Part shown: positions 53,969-61,930 of the stretch, piece by piece | How the letters are laid out: the number at the start of each line of letters is the position of its first letter | Numbering within the stretch: position 1 is the first letter of the stretch | Source of the DNA: JAUWTJ01 sp965603015 | GTDB lineage: Bacteria > Pseudomonadota > Alphaproteobacteria > M2410 | NCBI GenBank assembly: GCA_965603015.1 | Contig: CBFDBJ010000003.1 | Span: forward strand, 36,309 to 100,308 | Length of the DNA stretch: 64,000 nt | Reading direction: 5' to 3' | Made by a program: the position numbers and the translations under genes | The notes under the pieces: model-generated | What the model saw: only the letters and a program-made list of their open reading frames with translations | What the model was told of the DNA's origin: nothing | Database searches by the model: none

Positions 53969-54631
53969 CTATTTCTCAGGTCTGTTATTGCCGGCATCAT
54001 CATATTGCCCGCCCAAATAATAAGACGGCAGACCTTTTGATATACCACATCGGTATATTCCAACACCATTCGTGGCGTCTGTAGTATACTTGCTTTGAAT
54101 ATTGTGCGCCTTCCACAGCAATTCATTTTCATGAAAGAACTCACCATTGTCAGCGGTCACAACAACCTCAGGCTTTAGGCCGCCACGCGGCCCTTTCGGG
54201 ACAATCACCAGTTTCGCCGCTTGCACTTGTGAGTTTGAGGCTTTTAGATTTACCGCCAATTCAAATTCTCGTTGTCTATAGAATTTTTCTGTGCTCCAAC
54301 ACCGATTTTTTGAAACACCTAATCTATGCGGCAGGTCTGGCCTGAATTTGAGTGTTTCTTTTTCTGTCAGAGGTTCCTTTCTCAGAAAAGTCGTCTCTGT
54401 AAGGAAGTACTTCTTTGGAAATCGGAGGTAAATGGCTCTTCCATATCCGGCCAAGCTCCAGGAGTTTGAATGCTCCCACCAAACATCATAAAAGACTTCA
54501 AACTCGTCTGATCCTACAATTCGAATGATATTCTGTAAGTCCTCGAAAACGGGGCCGTCACTGGTAGCCTTTTTATGCTTATATATGTGACTCCTTACTT
54601 CGCCAATGTAGGATTCCATTCCTAGTCCCAT
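53969..54631 (-). CDS. Hypothetical protein (220 aa)
   Basis: I recognise no family. The protein is soluble, rich in Lys, Trp, Tyr and Asn, without a signal peptide or membrane helix. It begins MGLGMESYIGEVRSH and ends in a Gly/Tyr-rich tail. Composition is much AT-richer than the neighbours. It lies directly upstream of the GyrI-like gene on the same strand (28-bp gap) and may be co-transcribed. It is probably horizontally acquired. Confidence 0.55.
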   Translation of the reverse strand: MGLGMESYIGEVRSHIYKHKKATSDGPVFEDLQNIIRIVGSDEFEVFYDVWWEHSNSWSLAGYGRAIYLRFPKKYFLTETTFLRKEPLTEKETLKFRPDLPHRLGVSKNRCWSTEKFYRQREFELAVNLKASNSQVQAAKLVIVPKGPRGGLKPEVVVTADNGEFFHENELLWKAHNIQSKYTTDATNGVGIYRCGISKGLPSYYLGGQYDDAGNNRPEK

Positions 54632-54761
54632 CGTTAGACACTATTGAAAAAATCGGATCAAAATTGCTCACCCTTGCCTGACTTCAATCTTATATCCGTT
54701 CCTAACTTTTATTACTACGCAGGTCTCGCGGGGTAGTGTGGACAACAGATCCGGCACAAAA

Positions 54762-54885
54762 GATGTCACCCTCGGCGAGCGGAGCTCGACCGGAGGTCCA
54801 TACATGAAGGCTATCGTCGCGCGGTATGCGAGTTCTCAGGAATGGATCCCCGATTCCACGTTTCACGTGGCTCGAGGATGACATC
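54762..54885. repeat. Intergenic element with inverted ends, internal palindrome
   Basis: GATGTCACCCTCG (54762-54774) and CGAGGATGACATC (54873-54885) are inverted with one mismatch. CCACGT/ACGTGG inside forms a further hairpin (54856-54870). It fills much of the 299-bp gap between the 220-aa gene and DUF2794, in which no gene is seen. It looks related in style to the other two intergenic elements. Confidence 0.5.
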
Positions 54886-54930
54886 ATGGGCAAAGGACGC
54901 GCGCGTTTTGATCTGAATTGCGCAAGTGGC

Positions 54931-55314
54931 CTAATCCACCATCTGGAGGCGCTTCTTTTCGATGACGCGTAGCACCTGGCCCAGGTCGTGGCCACGCTTG
55001 AGAATCAGGCCGGTTGGCGTGATGACCGAATAGGCGCCCTGACGGCGGGCGAGTTTCGGGCGCTTTTCGATGCGGTAGATCGGCACTTCGCTGGTCCGCC
55101 TGAAAACTGAAAAAACCGCGGCGTCCTTGAGGAAATCAACGGCGTAGTCGCGCCACTCGCCTTCGGCCACCCGGTGGCCATAGACGCGCAGGATGGCGTC
55201 GAGCTCCTTGCGATTGAAGGTAATGGGTCCATGGGCCGCTTTGTTGTGCGGCGCGGGAGACTTCGCGGATGCCCCTTTACGAGGGGCCCCGGATATGGGT
55301 GTTACATCCTCCAT
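54931..55314 (-). CDS. DUF2794 protein
   Basis: A 127-residue protein of an alphaproteobacterial family of unknown function. A low-complexity N-terminus precedes the conserved core: FNRKELDAILRVYGHRVAEG is split as FNRKELDAIL and RVYGHRVAEGEWRDYA, followed by FRRTSEVPIYRIEKRPKL and VITPTGLILKRGHDL. No catalytic site is evident. It is followed downstream by intergenic repeats, and arfB lies upstream on the same strand. Confidence 0.88.
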   Translation of the reverse strand: MEDVTPISGAPRKGASAKSPAPHNKAAHGPITFNRKELDAILRVYGHRVAEGEWRDYAVDFLKDAAVFSVFRRTSEVPIYRIEKRPKLARRQGAYSVITPTGLILKRGHDLGQVLRVIEKKRLQMVD

Positions 55315-55369
55315 GGGGGTAGTTTCGCGTTTTTTTGGGAGAAATGCAAGGGTCCGTCAAAGAAGGCTT

Positions 55370-55792
55370 TCAGCCCTCAAACCCGCTCCTCGACCGCGTC
55401 TTCTTCAGAGCCCCGCGTTTGGTCTTGCTGTCCATGCGCTTTGCTCGTGCGTTGCGCGACGGCTTTGTCGGACGGCGCAGTTTGGGGCGTTCCGTGGCTC
55501 TTTTGAGAAGCTCGACAAGCCTGGCGCGCGCATCCTCGCGGTTTTGTTTCTGGGTACGAAACGAGCTTGCGGTGAGGACGATGACGCCGTCCTTGGTCAG
55601 GCGGGAGCCGGCGAGGCGTTCGGCGCGGGTGCGCACATAGGATGGCAGTGAGGGCGAGCGGCGCACATCAAAGCGCAGCTGCACGGCGGTGGCGACCTTG
55701 TTGACGTTCTGGCCGCCTGGACCTCCGGCCCGGATGAAGCTCTCCTCCAGTTCCTCCGGGTCGAGATGAATGTCTGGTGTGATTTCGATCAT
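55370..55792 (-). CDS. arfB: Alternative ribosome-rescue factor / peptidyl-tRNA hydrolase ArfB
   Basis: A 140-residue release-factor-like protein that frees peptidyl-tRNA from stalled ribosomes. The catalytic GGPGGQNVNK has GGQ at residues 26-28. The C-terminal tail is strongly basic (TKRGALKKTRSRSG), as needed to occupy the empty mRNA channel. The start at 55792 gives MIEITPDIHL; the ATG at 55807 would add five residues. It probably shares a transcript with DUF2794, 55 bp away. Confidence 0.94.
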   Translation of the reverse strand: MIEITPDIHLDPEELEESFIRAGGPGGQNVNKVATAVQLRFDVRRSPSLPSYVRTRAERLAGSRLTKDGVIVLTASSFRTQKQNREDARARLVELLKRATERPKLRRPTKPSRNARAKRMDSKTKRGALKKTRSRSGFEG

Positions 55793-56022
55793 GCCGGAGT
55801 GTTGCACATTTTACCCTGATGAGAAACCAGGTCGCCGTACCGGGTCTTCATTACAATTTAGCAAGGACACAATATCGCCTTTATTCAGACCCGAACGGGC
55901 CCCATTGCCGCGCGAAAACAGACCTGTTGGCGCGTTCGACCCCCGTGGTTTCGGATTTGTTGAACTCAGCCCCCCCAGCCCCCCGAGGCTATGACGGGCA
56001 GAACGTTCCAACACCCTCTAGG

Positions 56023-56061
56023 GCGGCACCTGTCGGATGCGTACTATCCGGCAGGTGCCGC
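56023..56061. terminator. Strong hairpin spanning the stop codon of the TDT-type transporter gene
   Basis: GCGGCACCTG (56023-56032) pairs with CAGGTGCCGC (56052-56061), and CGGAT pairs with ATCCG inside. The loop contains the transporter stop codon (56044-56046). On the plus strand a run of T follows, so it would terminate plus-strand or antisense transcripts. On the minus strand only the hairpin is present. Confidence 0.6.
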
Positions 56062-57042
56062 TTTTTTGTTGCCAGTCCGCTGGCGCAGGTTGCGCACGGC
56101 CATAACCGAGACGCCCAGCGTCAGCGCAATGTTCAGCCCGGCCAGACCATGGGCCATGAGGGTGAGGCCGGATCCCCCGGACGCGGCGGCAATGGCCAGT
56201 CCGGCTGAGGCCATGGCGGCGGTTGGAAAGGTGTAGGACCACACAGCCAGCGAAAACCCGGCTTTTTCAAAATCCCTGACCATGCTGACCAGAACCGCCA
56301 GAAAGAAAAGGCCGATCCCCAGACAGGCCAGCGCCAGAGGCAGCGCCAGGGTTTCAGGCAACAGGGCCAAGGCCGCATTTGCGGCAAGCCCGGGCGGGGC
56401 AATAAGAATAAACAGGGTCGGCATCAGAGCCCGGGGCAGCGCCGGCTCGACAATCAGGCGCCGCAGCACCAGCGGCAGAACCATCAGCCAGCCGAAAAAA
56501 CCGAGACCGGCGATAAAAAACCCGAGCGTTGGAAAGCCTGCATCGCCCAAAGCCTTTGCCGCAACAAGCGTACTGGCGACCGGAATGAACCAGGCCGGGG
56601 TTATGTCGCCCGGAGCGATCGCCAGCCGAAACCACTGGCGCACCACCAGCACCGCAAGGAGGAAACTCGCTGATGCGCCTGCAAGGAGGAGCACTTGCGC
56701 GCCCTCAAGCCCGTATAGACCAAGCCCGCGCGCGGCCAGGATGAGCGCAATGGCAAAGGCCGCGCTGAAGTTCACTTTCACCGGGTCAGAAAAATCAGCC
56801 CTGATGCCACCGATCACAGTAAGGCCTCGGGCCACATAGAGCAGTGTAAGGACGACAAGGGCCGCGCCACCGAGAGCGAAGAGCCCCGTGGAGGCCGCAG
56901 CAAAGGGCGCGCCTTCCATCACCGAAAGCTGATGCAGGACGTGGGCGCAGCCGAGCAGCCCCATCGGCGCAGCAAAGGCGCCGGGACCTATGTCTAGCAA
57001 AAGAGAGCTCGCGGTTCCCGATTTCTGATTGTTGACTCCCAT
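56044..57042 (-). CDS. TDT/SLAC1-like membrane transporter
   Basis: A 332-residue protein with about ten membrane helices. GPGAFAAPMGLLGCAH near the N-terminus and WSYTFPTAAMASAGL near the C-terminus match the tellurite-resistance/dicarboxylate transporter and SLAC1 anion-channel family. It probably moves a small anion. Tellurite resistance is not implied. The C-terminal codons form one arm of a strong hairpin. It diverges from the ABC gene cluster. Confidence 0.82.
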   Translation of the reverse strand: MGVNNQKSGTASSLLLDIGPGAFAAPMGLLGCAHVLHQLSVMEGAPFAAASTGLFALGGAALVVLTLLYVARGLTVIGGIRADFSDPVKVNFSAAFAIALILAARGLGLYGLEGAQVLLLAGASASFLLAVLVVRQWFRLAIAPGDITPAWFIPVASTLVAAKALGDAGFPTLGFFIAGLGFFGWLMVLPLVLRRLIVEPALPRALMPTLFILIAPPGLAANAALALLPETLALPLALACLGIGLFFLAVLVSMVRDFEKAGFSLAVWSYTFPTAAMASAGLAIAAASGGSGLTLMAHGLAGLNIALTLGVSVMAVRNLRQRTGNKKAAPAG

Positions 57043-57126
57043 ATACCGACCCTAAAGCTGTTCGCGTGCCTGCGCGAGTGCGAAAACTGCTTGATAAATC
57101 CCGGTATTTTCTGTCTAACCGAGCCC

Positions 57127-58089
57127 ATGATTGAACTCAATGGACTGGTCAAGCGCTTCGGATCCCTGACGGCGGTTGACGGCATTTCGCTCAACGTTAA
57201 AAAGGGCGAGGTGCTCGGTTTTCTGGGCCCCAATGGCGCAGGAAAGTCGACGACAATGAAAATGGCGACCGGCTACCTCACCCCGAGTGAGGGCAGCGTG
57301 CGGGTCTGCGGCCATGATATGGCGAGCGCACCGCTTGAGGCGCGCGCGGCCATTGGTTATTTGCCGGAAGGCGCCCCGGCTTACGGCGAGATGACGCCGC
57401 ACCAGTTCCTTATCTTCAATGCCCGGGCGCGCGGCTTCAGGGGCGATCAGCGCAAGAGCGCCGTGGCCACCGCGGTCTCGCGCACACAGCTGACAAAGGT
57501 TCTGGATCAGCCAATCCAGACCCTCTCCAAGGGGTTCCAGCGCCGCGTCGGTCTGGCAGCGGCCATTCTCCATAATCCCCCCGTGCTCATTATGGATGAG
57601 CCAACCGACGGGCTCGACCCGAACCAGAAATTTGCCGTTCGCCGCCTGATCGCCTCGATGGCGAAGGAGAAGGCGATTATCATTTCGACCCATATCCTCG
57701 AAGAGGTGGATGCGGTGTGCACCCGCGCCGTCATTATCGACAATGGCAAGGTGGTTGCCGACGGTACGCCGGCGCAGTTGATGGCCCGGTCGCGCTATCA
57801 CAACGCAGTGATTGTCGAGGTCGGCAACGCCCACGCGGCAGACGCTGCCAGCGTGCTGCGCGCGATGGCCGGAATTGACCGGGTCAGCGAAGCGCGCGAG
57901 GCCGCCTCGCGCCGCTTCACACTGTTTCCATCAGATGCCTCAGATCTTCTCATCGAGAATGTCAGCACGCTGGTGCGCGAGAAACAATGGGATGTGCGCG
58001 GACTTTACGCCGAGGAAGGCCGTATGGATGAAGTCTTCCGCACGCTTACCACATCGGACGCCACTCCTGCAGAAGGAGACCTGGCATGA
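57127..58089 (+). CDS. ABC transporter ATP-binding protein, GldA-like
   Basis: A 320-residue ATPase. Walker A is GPNGAGKST (residues 34-42), and the signature is altered to LSKGFQRR, as in GldA/NatA types. Walker B is VLIMDEPTDGLDP, followed by a C-terminal regulatory domain. It pairs with the downstream permease (4-bp overlap). The set GldA-GldF-GldG was named for Bacteroidota gliding, but homologues occur widely in non-gliding bacteria with unknown substrates. The start at 57127 was chosen from homology. Confidence 0.9.
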   Translation: MIELNGLVKRFGSLTAVDGISLNVKKGEVLGFLGPNGAGKSTTMKMATGYLTPSEGSVRVCGHDMASAPLEARAAIGYLPEGAPAYGEMTPHQFLIFNARARGFRGDQRKSAVATAVSRTQLTKVLDQPIQTLSKGFQRRVGLAAAILHNPPVLIMDEPTDGLDPNQKFAVRRLIASMAKEKAIIISTHILEEVDAVCTRAVIIDNGKVVADGTPAQLMARSRYHNAVIVEVGNAHAADAASVLRAMAGIDRVSEAREAASRRFTLFPSDASDLLIENVSTLVREKQWDVRGLYAEEGRMDEVFRTLTTSDATPAEGDLA

Positions 58090-58832
58090 GTGGTCACCTG
58101 AATGGTTTGCGCGCGGTTTTCCTGCGCGAATTTCACGGCTATTTCGCCACGCCGCTGGCCTATGTTTTCATTGTGATTTTCCTGTTCACCACAGGTGCCT
58201 TTGCCTTTTACATCGGCAACTTCTTTGATGCAGGGCGCGCCGACCTGGCGGTGTTTTTCTCGTTTCATCCGTGGCTCTATCTGTTCTTTATGCCCGCCAT
58301 CGCCATGCGGCTGTGGGCAGAAGAGCAAAAGACCGGCACGCTGGAAATCCTGATGACCCTGCCGATGGGTCTGATGAGCGCGGTCCTTGGCAAATTCCTC
58401 GCCGCGTGGCTGTTTGCCGCCATTGCCCTTGGACTGACCTTCCCGATCTGGATCACCGTCAATGTGCTGGGCGACCCGGATAACGGCGTCATTGTTGCCA
58501 GCTACATTGGCAGCTTCCTGATGGCGGGCGGCTATCTGGCCATCGGCGCATGCCTTTCTGCGGCGACGTCCAATCAGGTCATTGCCTTTGTCACCGGGGT
58601 TTTTGTGGCGTTTATCTTTACGGTCAGTGGCAGCGCGCTGGTGCTTGAGTTTGCCGCTGTGGTCCTGCCGCAAACCATGGTGACCGCGATTGCGGGCATG
58701 AGTTTCACGACGCATTTTCAGGCGATCATGAGCGGGGTTATTGATCTGCGAGATCTGGTTTTCTTCATAACCCTGATCGCTGCGTGGCTCGGCCTTAACG
58801 CAATCCTTGTTGATCTGAAGCGGGCGGGGTGA
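58086..58832 (+). CDS. ABC-2 type permease, GldF-like
   Basis: A 248-residue membrane subunit with six helices. The segment PWLYLFFMPAIAMRLWAEEQKTGT is split as PWLYLFFMPAIAMRLW and AEEQKTGT, the coupling loop typical of ABC-2/NosY-GldF permeases. It overlaps the ATPase gene by 4 bp, and the GldG-like gene begins 5 bp after its stop, indicating a tight operon. The substrate is unknown. Confidence 0.9.
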   Translation: MSGHLNGLRAVFLREFHGYFATPLAYVFIVIFLFTTGAFAFYIGNFFDAGRADLAVFFSFHPWLYLFFMPAIAMRLWAEEQKTGTLEILMTLPMGLMSAVLGKFLAAWLFAAIALGLTFPIWITVNVLGDPDNGVIVASYIGSFLMAGGYLAIGACLSAATSNQVIAFVTGVFVAFIFTVSGSALVLEFAAVVLPQTMVTAIAGMSFTTHFQAIMSGVIDLRDLVFFITLIAAWLGLNAILVDLKRAG

Positions 58833-58837
58833 CTGGT

Positions 58838-60778
58838 ATGAACAAGTTGCTTTCAAGTCAGAAGCGGATCAGCATCGTCAGCATGGCGGCGATTGTCGTT
58901 TTGTTTTTTGCCGTCAATATATTTTCTTCTGCTGCCTTTCGTCATGCGCGCCTTGATCTCACCGAAGGCAAACTCTTCACCTTGTCCGACGGCACAATCA
59001 ATATCCTCGAAGCCATCGAAGAGCCTGTGTCGATCAAGCTGTACTATTCCGAACGCATTGCCACGGAACTTCCCGAAGTACGCACCACGGCCGAGCGGCT
59101 CAAGGATCTCCTCATCGAGTTTTCGGACAGCGCTGATGGCAATCTCAAATTCGAGATCATCCCGGTCGAGCGCTATACAGAATCTGAAGACGCGGCCAGT
59201 GAGGCCGGGCTGACAGGGGCCCAGACCCGCGACGGCGAGATCGTCTATTTTGGACTGGTGGCGACCAATACAGTCGATGGCCGCGAGGTGGTGCCGTTCG
59301 TGCCGCTCGACCGCGAGGAATACCTTGAATATGACCTCATCTCGATCATCTATCGCCTCGACCGCACAGACCTGCCGGTTTTGGGGCTGATCACCTCACT
59401 ACCGCTGGATACCGGACCAGGCGGCATGGCGGCGGCCATGCAAGGCCGCGGGCAGCCTTATGTTATCTACGAACAGCTGCTCGGCAGCTTCGAGGTTGAG
59501 CATATCGACACCGAGGCGGCTGTGATCCCGAGCGGGGTCGAAGTGCTGCTTATTGCCCACCCCGAGGCACTGTCACCGCAAATGCTCTACGCCATTGACC
59601 AGTTTGTGATGGGCGGCGGCCGGGTGCTGGCCCTGCTCGATCCGTTTTCGGAAATGAGCCAGACCGGCCAGCCGCAAATGATGCAAAACATGCAACAGCC
59701 TGCGGCGACCAACGACAGCTCGGCAACCGCGCTTGGACCCTTGCTGACAAGCTGGGGCGTGGAAATCAGTCCCGACTTTGTCGTCGCGGACCGTGCGCTC
59801 GGGTATTATGTTCCGCAATCTGACTACCCACCGGTTCTGTTGTGGCCGCGATTGAGCGAAGCGGAGATTGACCGGGAGGATATAGTTACTGCCGAGCTGA
59901 CGCTGCTCCAGTTTGCCTCGGCCGGATCGATTGAACATCTTGATGACGCGACCACCGCGATCACACCGCTCATCACCTCTTCGAGTGATTCCGGGCTGGT
60001 GGATTTCCAGGATGCAAAATTCAGAAAAGCCTTTGAAGAAATCCTGCGTGATTTCACCCCGGACGAAAAAACTCATGTGCTGGCGGCACGCATCCAGGGC
60101 GCGATAAAGTCTGCTTTCCCGGATGGCGCGCCAGAAGCTGAGGGCGAAGGCGCGGACGAGGCTGATATCAGTTCAGGCCCACACCTGACCGAAACCGCTG
60201 CCGCCAATATCATTGTGGTCGCAGACGCGGACTTCATCGATGATCGCTTCTGGGTCCAGATCCAGAGCTTCCTTGGCGAGCGGCTGATGCAGCCTACCGC
60301 CGATAATGGCACCTTTGTGGTGAGCGCCGTGGAAAACCTCATGGGGTCCGATGATCTCATCTCGCTGCGCGCCCGCGCCGGATCCCAGCGGCCCTTCACT
60401 CTGGTTCAGAAAATCCAGCGTGCCGCGGAAGAGGAATTTCTTCCCCGGCAACACGAGCTCGAAGCCAAGCTGGAAGAGATCTCCGCCCGGGTTGACGAAC
60501 TGCGCGGCGCATCGGAAGCGCAGGATGGAGGCGGAGATACGATTATGGTGACCGAGGACGAGCGCGCCGAACTCAAGGCCCTCCTGGCCGAGCACGAGGA
60601 AACGCGCAAGGCGCAGCGCGCGATCCAGTTTAATCTGCGCCGCGATATTGATCGGCTCGGCAATCGCGTGCGGTTTATCAATATTGCGGTGATGCCGCTG
60701 ATCGTTGCAGCCTTCGCTTTTGGCCTTGCAACATTCCAGATGCGGCGGCGGCGCAAGGCGGCGGCAAGGAGAGCCTGA
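58838..60778 (+). CDS. GldG-like ABC-associated membrane protein
   Basis: About 646 residues. An N-terminal helix (17-37), a large periplasmic domain (VRHARLDLTEGKLFTLS-like start: HARLDLTEGKLFTLSDGT), and a coiled-coil stretch near 535-610 precede a final helix at about 620-640. It belongs to the GldG/IFT52-like auxiliary component of ABC-2 systems. A GTG at 58829 is possible, but the ATG at 58838 has GGGGTG upstream. It lies between the permease and the DUF4340 gene, which follows immediately. Confidence 0.87.
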   Translation: MNKLLSSQKRISIVSMAAIVVLFFAVNIFSSAAFRHARLDLTEGKLFTLSDGTINILEAIEEPVSIKLYYSERIATELPEVRTTAERLKDLLIEFSDSADGNLKFEIIPVERYTESEDAASEAGLTGAQTRDGEIVYFGLVATNTVDGREVVPFVPLDREEYLEYDLISIIYRLDRTDLPVLGLITSLPLDTGPGGMAAAMQGRGQPYVIYEQLLGSFEVEHIDTEAAVIPSGVEVLLIAHPEALSPQMLYAIDQFVMGGGRVLALLDPFSEMSQTGQPQMMQNMQQPAATNDSSATALGPLLTSWGVEISPDFVVADRALGYYVPQSDYPPVLLWPRLSEAEIDREDIVTAELTLLQFASAGSIEHLDDATTAITPLITSSSDSGLVDFQDAKFRKAFEEILRDFTPDEKTHVLAARIQGAIKSAFPDGAPEAEGEGADEADISSGPHLTETAAANIIVVADADFIDDRFWVQIQSFLGERLMQPTADNGTFVVSAVENLMGSDDLISLRARAGSQRPFTLVQKIQRAAEEEFLPRQHELEAKLEEISARVDELRGASEAQDGGGDTIMVTEDERAELKALLAEHEETRKAQRAIQFNLRRDIDRLGNRVRFINIAVMPLIVAAFAFGLATFQMRRRRKAAARRA

Positions 60779-61930
60779 ATGAAGACCGAGGCTGGCGTAG
60801 CCGGACCTGATCCCAGAGGTCGGACACTGAAATGGCTCGCCGTTGCTGCGGTTGTCGCAAGCCTTGCTGCGGTGATCGCCCATAGCCTTTCAGGCGGCAA
60901 GACCGACAACGGGTTTAACCCACGCCTTGCCTTTCCAGGGTTTGAAATCGCGACGGCTGATATTGCCCGGATTGAAATCCAGTCAAAGGATGCTCGTTTC
61001 ACTGTTGCTAAAATTGACGATAACGATCAATGGGGCGTATTCGAACGTGGCAACTATCCGATCCGCGCGGAAGAGCTCAAGACCCTCATTTGGGGTCTGG
61101 GTGATATAGAGCTAATCGAGAAGAAAACTGCACGGGCCGAGCGCCATCAGGCTGTCGGCCTTGGCGCGCCGGAAGACGGCGGCGATGGCGTGCGCATTCG
61201 TGTGCTGGATGCAGATAATACCGTGCTGGCCGCCGCCCTCTTCGGCAATCCCGAGGGCGTCGCGACCCTTGACGGCAAAGCCCGGACGTGGCTGCGCATG
61301 GACGGGGAGGATCAGACATGGATTGGCGAAGGACACTTTGAGGTCGAAGCCGCCCTTGAAGAATGGATGGATCTTGATTTCCTCGAAGTTGATGCAAGCC
61401 GGATCGCCAGCGTCCATACCACGCCGGGTGCCACCAGCCAGGGCAGCGAGGCGTTCTCAATCGCCCGGCCCGACCCGGAGAGCTATGATTTTGAGCTGCT
61501 CGACCTTTATGAGGGCGAGGCCATGAGCGGACCGACGGCGGCCAACGGCCTTGGCCGGGGGCTGATCGCCATGGCGCTTTCCGATGCCATGCCAGCAGCT
61601 GAAATTGGCTTTGATGATGCTGCCTTCGCGCGCTATGAAACATTCGATGGTCTGGCGCTGACACTCAGGACGCAGCGCTTTGAGGGAAACTACTGGATTA
61701 CGCTCGAGGCTGAGACTTTTGAACTACCGGAAGCGCTCCCGTCGACCAGCGCGGCCGGGGCAGACCAGACCGAAGACGCGCCAAAAGATGTTGCAGCGGA
61801 GGCCGCGATGATTAACGCGCGCGCCGCAGGATGGGCGTTTCAAATCCCCGAGTGGAAGGGCGACCAGTTGACCATCGCCCGGGCTTCAATGATCAAACAG
61901 ACAAGTGACGAGAGTGATGACAATGAGTGA
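60779..61930 (+). CDS. DUF4340 protein of the Gld-like ABC operon
   Basis: A 383-residue protein with an N-terminal membrane anchor (about residues 18-38) and a periplasmic, strand-rich DUF4340 domain (ARIEIQSKDARFTVAK and YPIRAEELKTLIWGLGD). DUF4340 proteins regularly follow GldG-like genes and appear to be the fourth component of the system. It starts directly after the GldG-like stop codon and overlaps htpG by 8 bp. Confidence 0.85.
   Translation: MKTEAGVAGPDPRGRTLKWLAVAAVVASLAAVIAHSLSGGKTDNGFNPRLAFPGFEIATADIARIEIQSKDARFTVAKIDDNDQWGVFERGNYPIRAEELKTLIWGLGDIELIEKKTARAERHQAVGLGAPEDGGDGVRIRVLDADNTVLAAALFGNPEGVATLDGKARTWLRMDGEDQTWIGEGHFEVEAALEEWMDLDFLEVDASRIASVHTTPGATSQGSEAFSIARPDPESYDFELLDLYEGEAMSGPTAANGLGRGLIAMALSDAMPAAEIGFDDAAFARYETFDGLALTLRTQRFEGNYWITLEAETFELPEALPSTSAAGADQTEDAPKDVAAEAAMINARAAGWAFQIPEWKGDQLTIARASMIKQTSDESDDNE

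Noticed and set aside
55811..56208. Possible small genes on either strand between arfB and the transporter
   Set aside because: Both frames are Pro/Arg-rich with no start signal and cross the hairpin or the transporter gene.
56044..57042. Tellurite-resistance function for the TDT-type transporter
   Set aside because: Family membership does not imply tellurite resistance, and no other ter genes are present.
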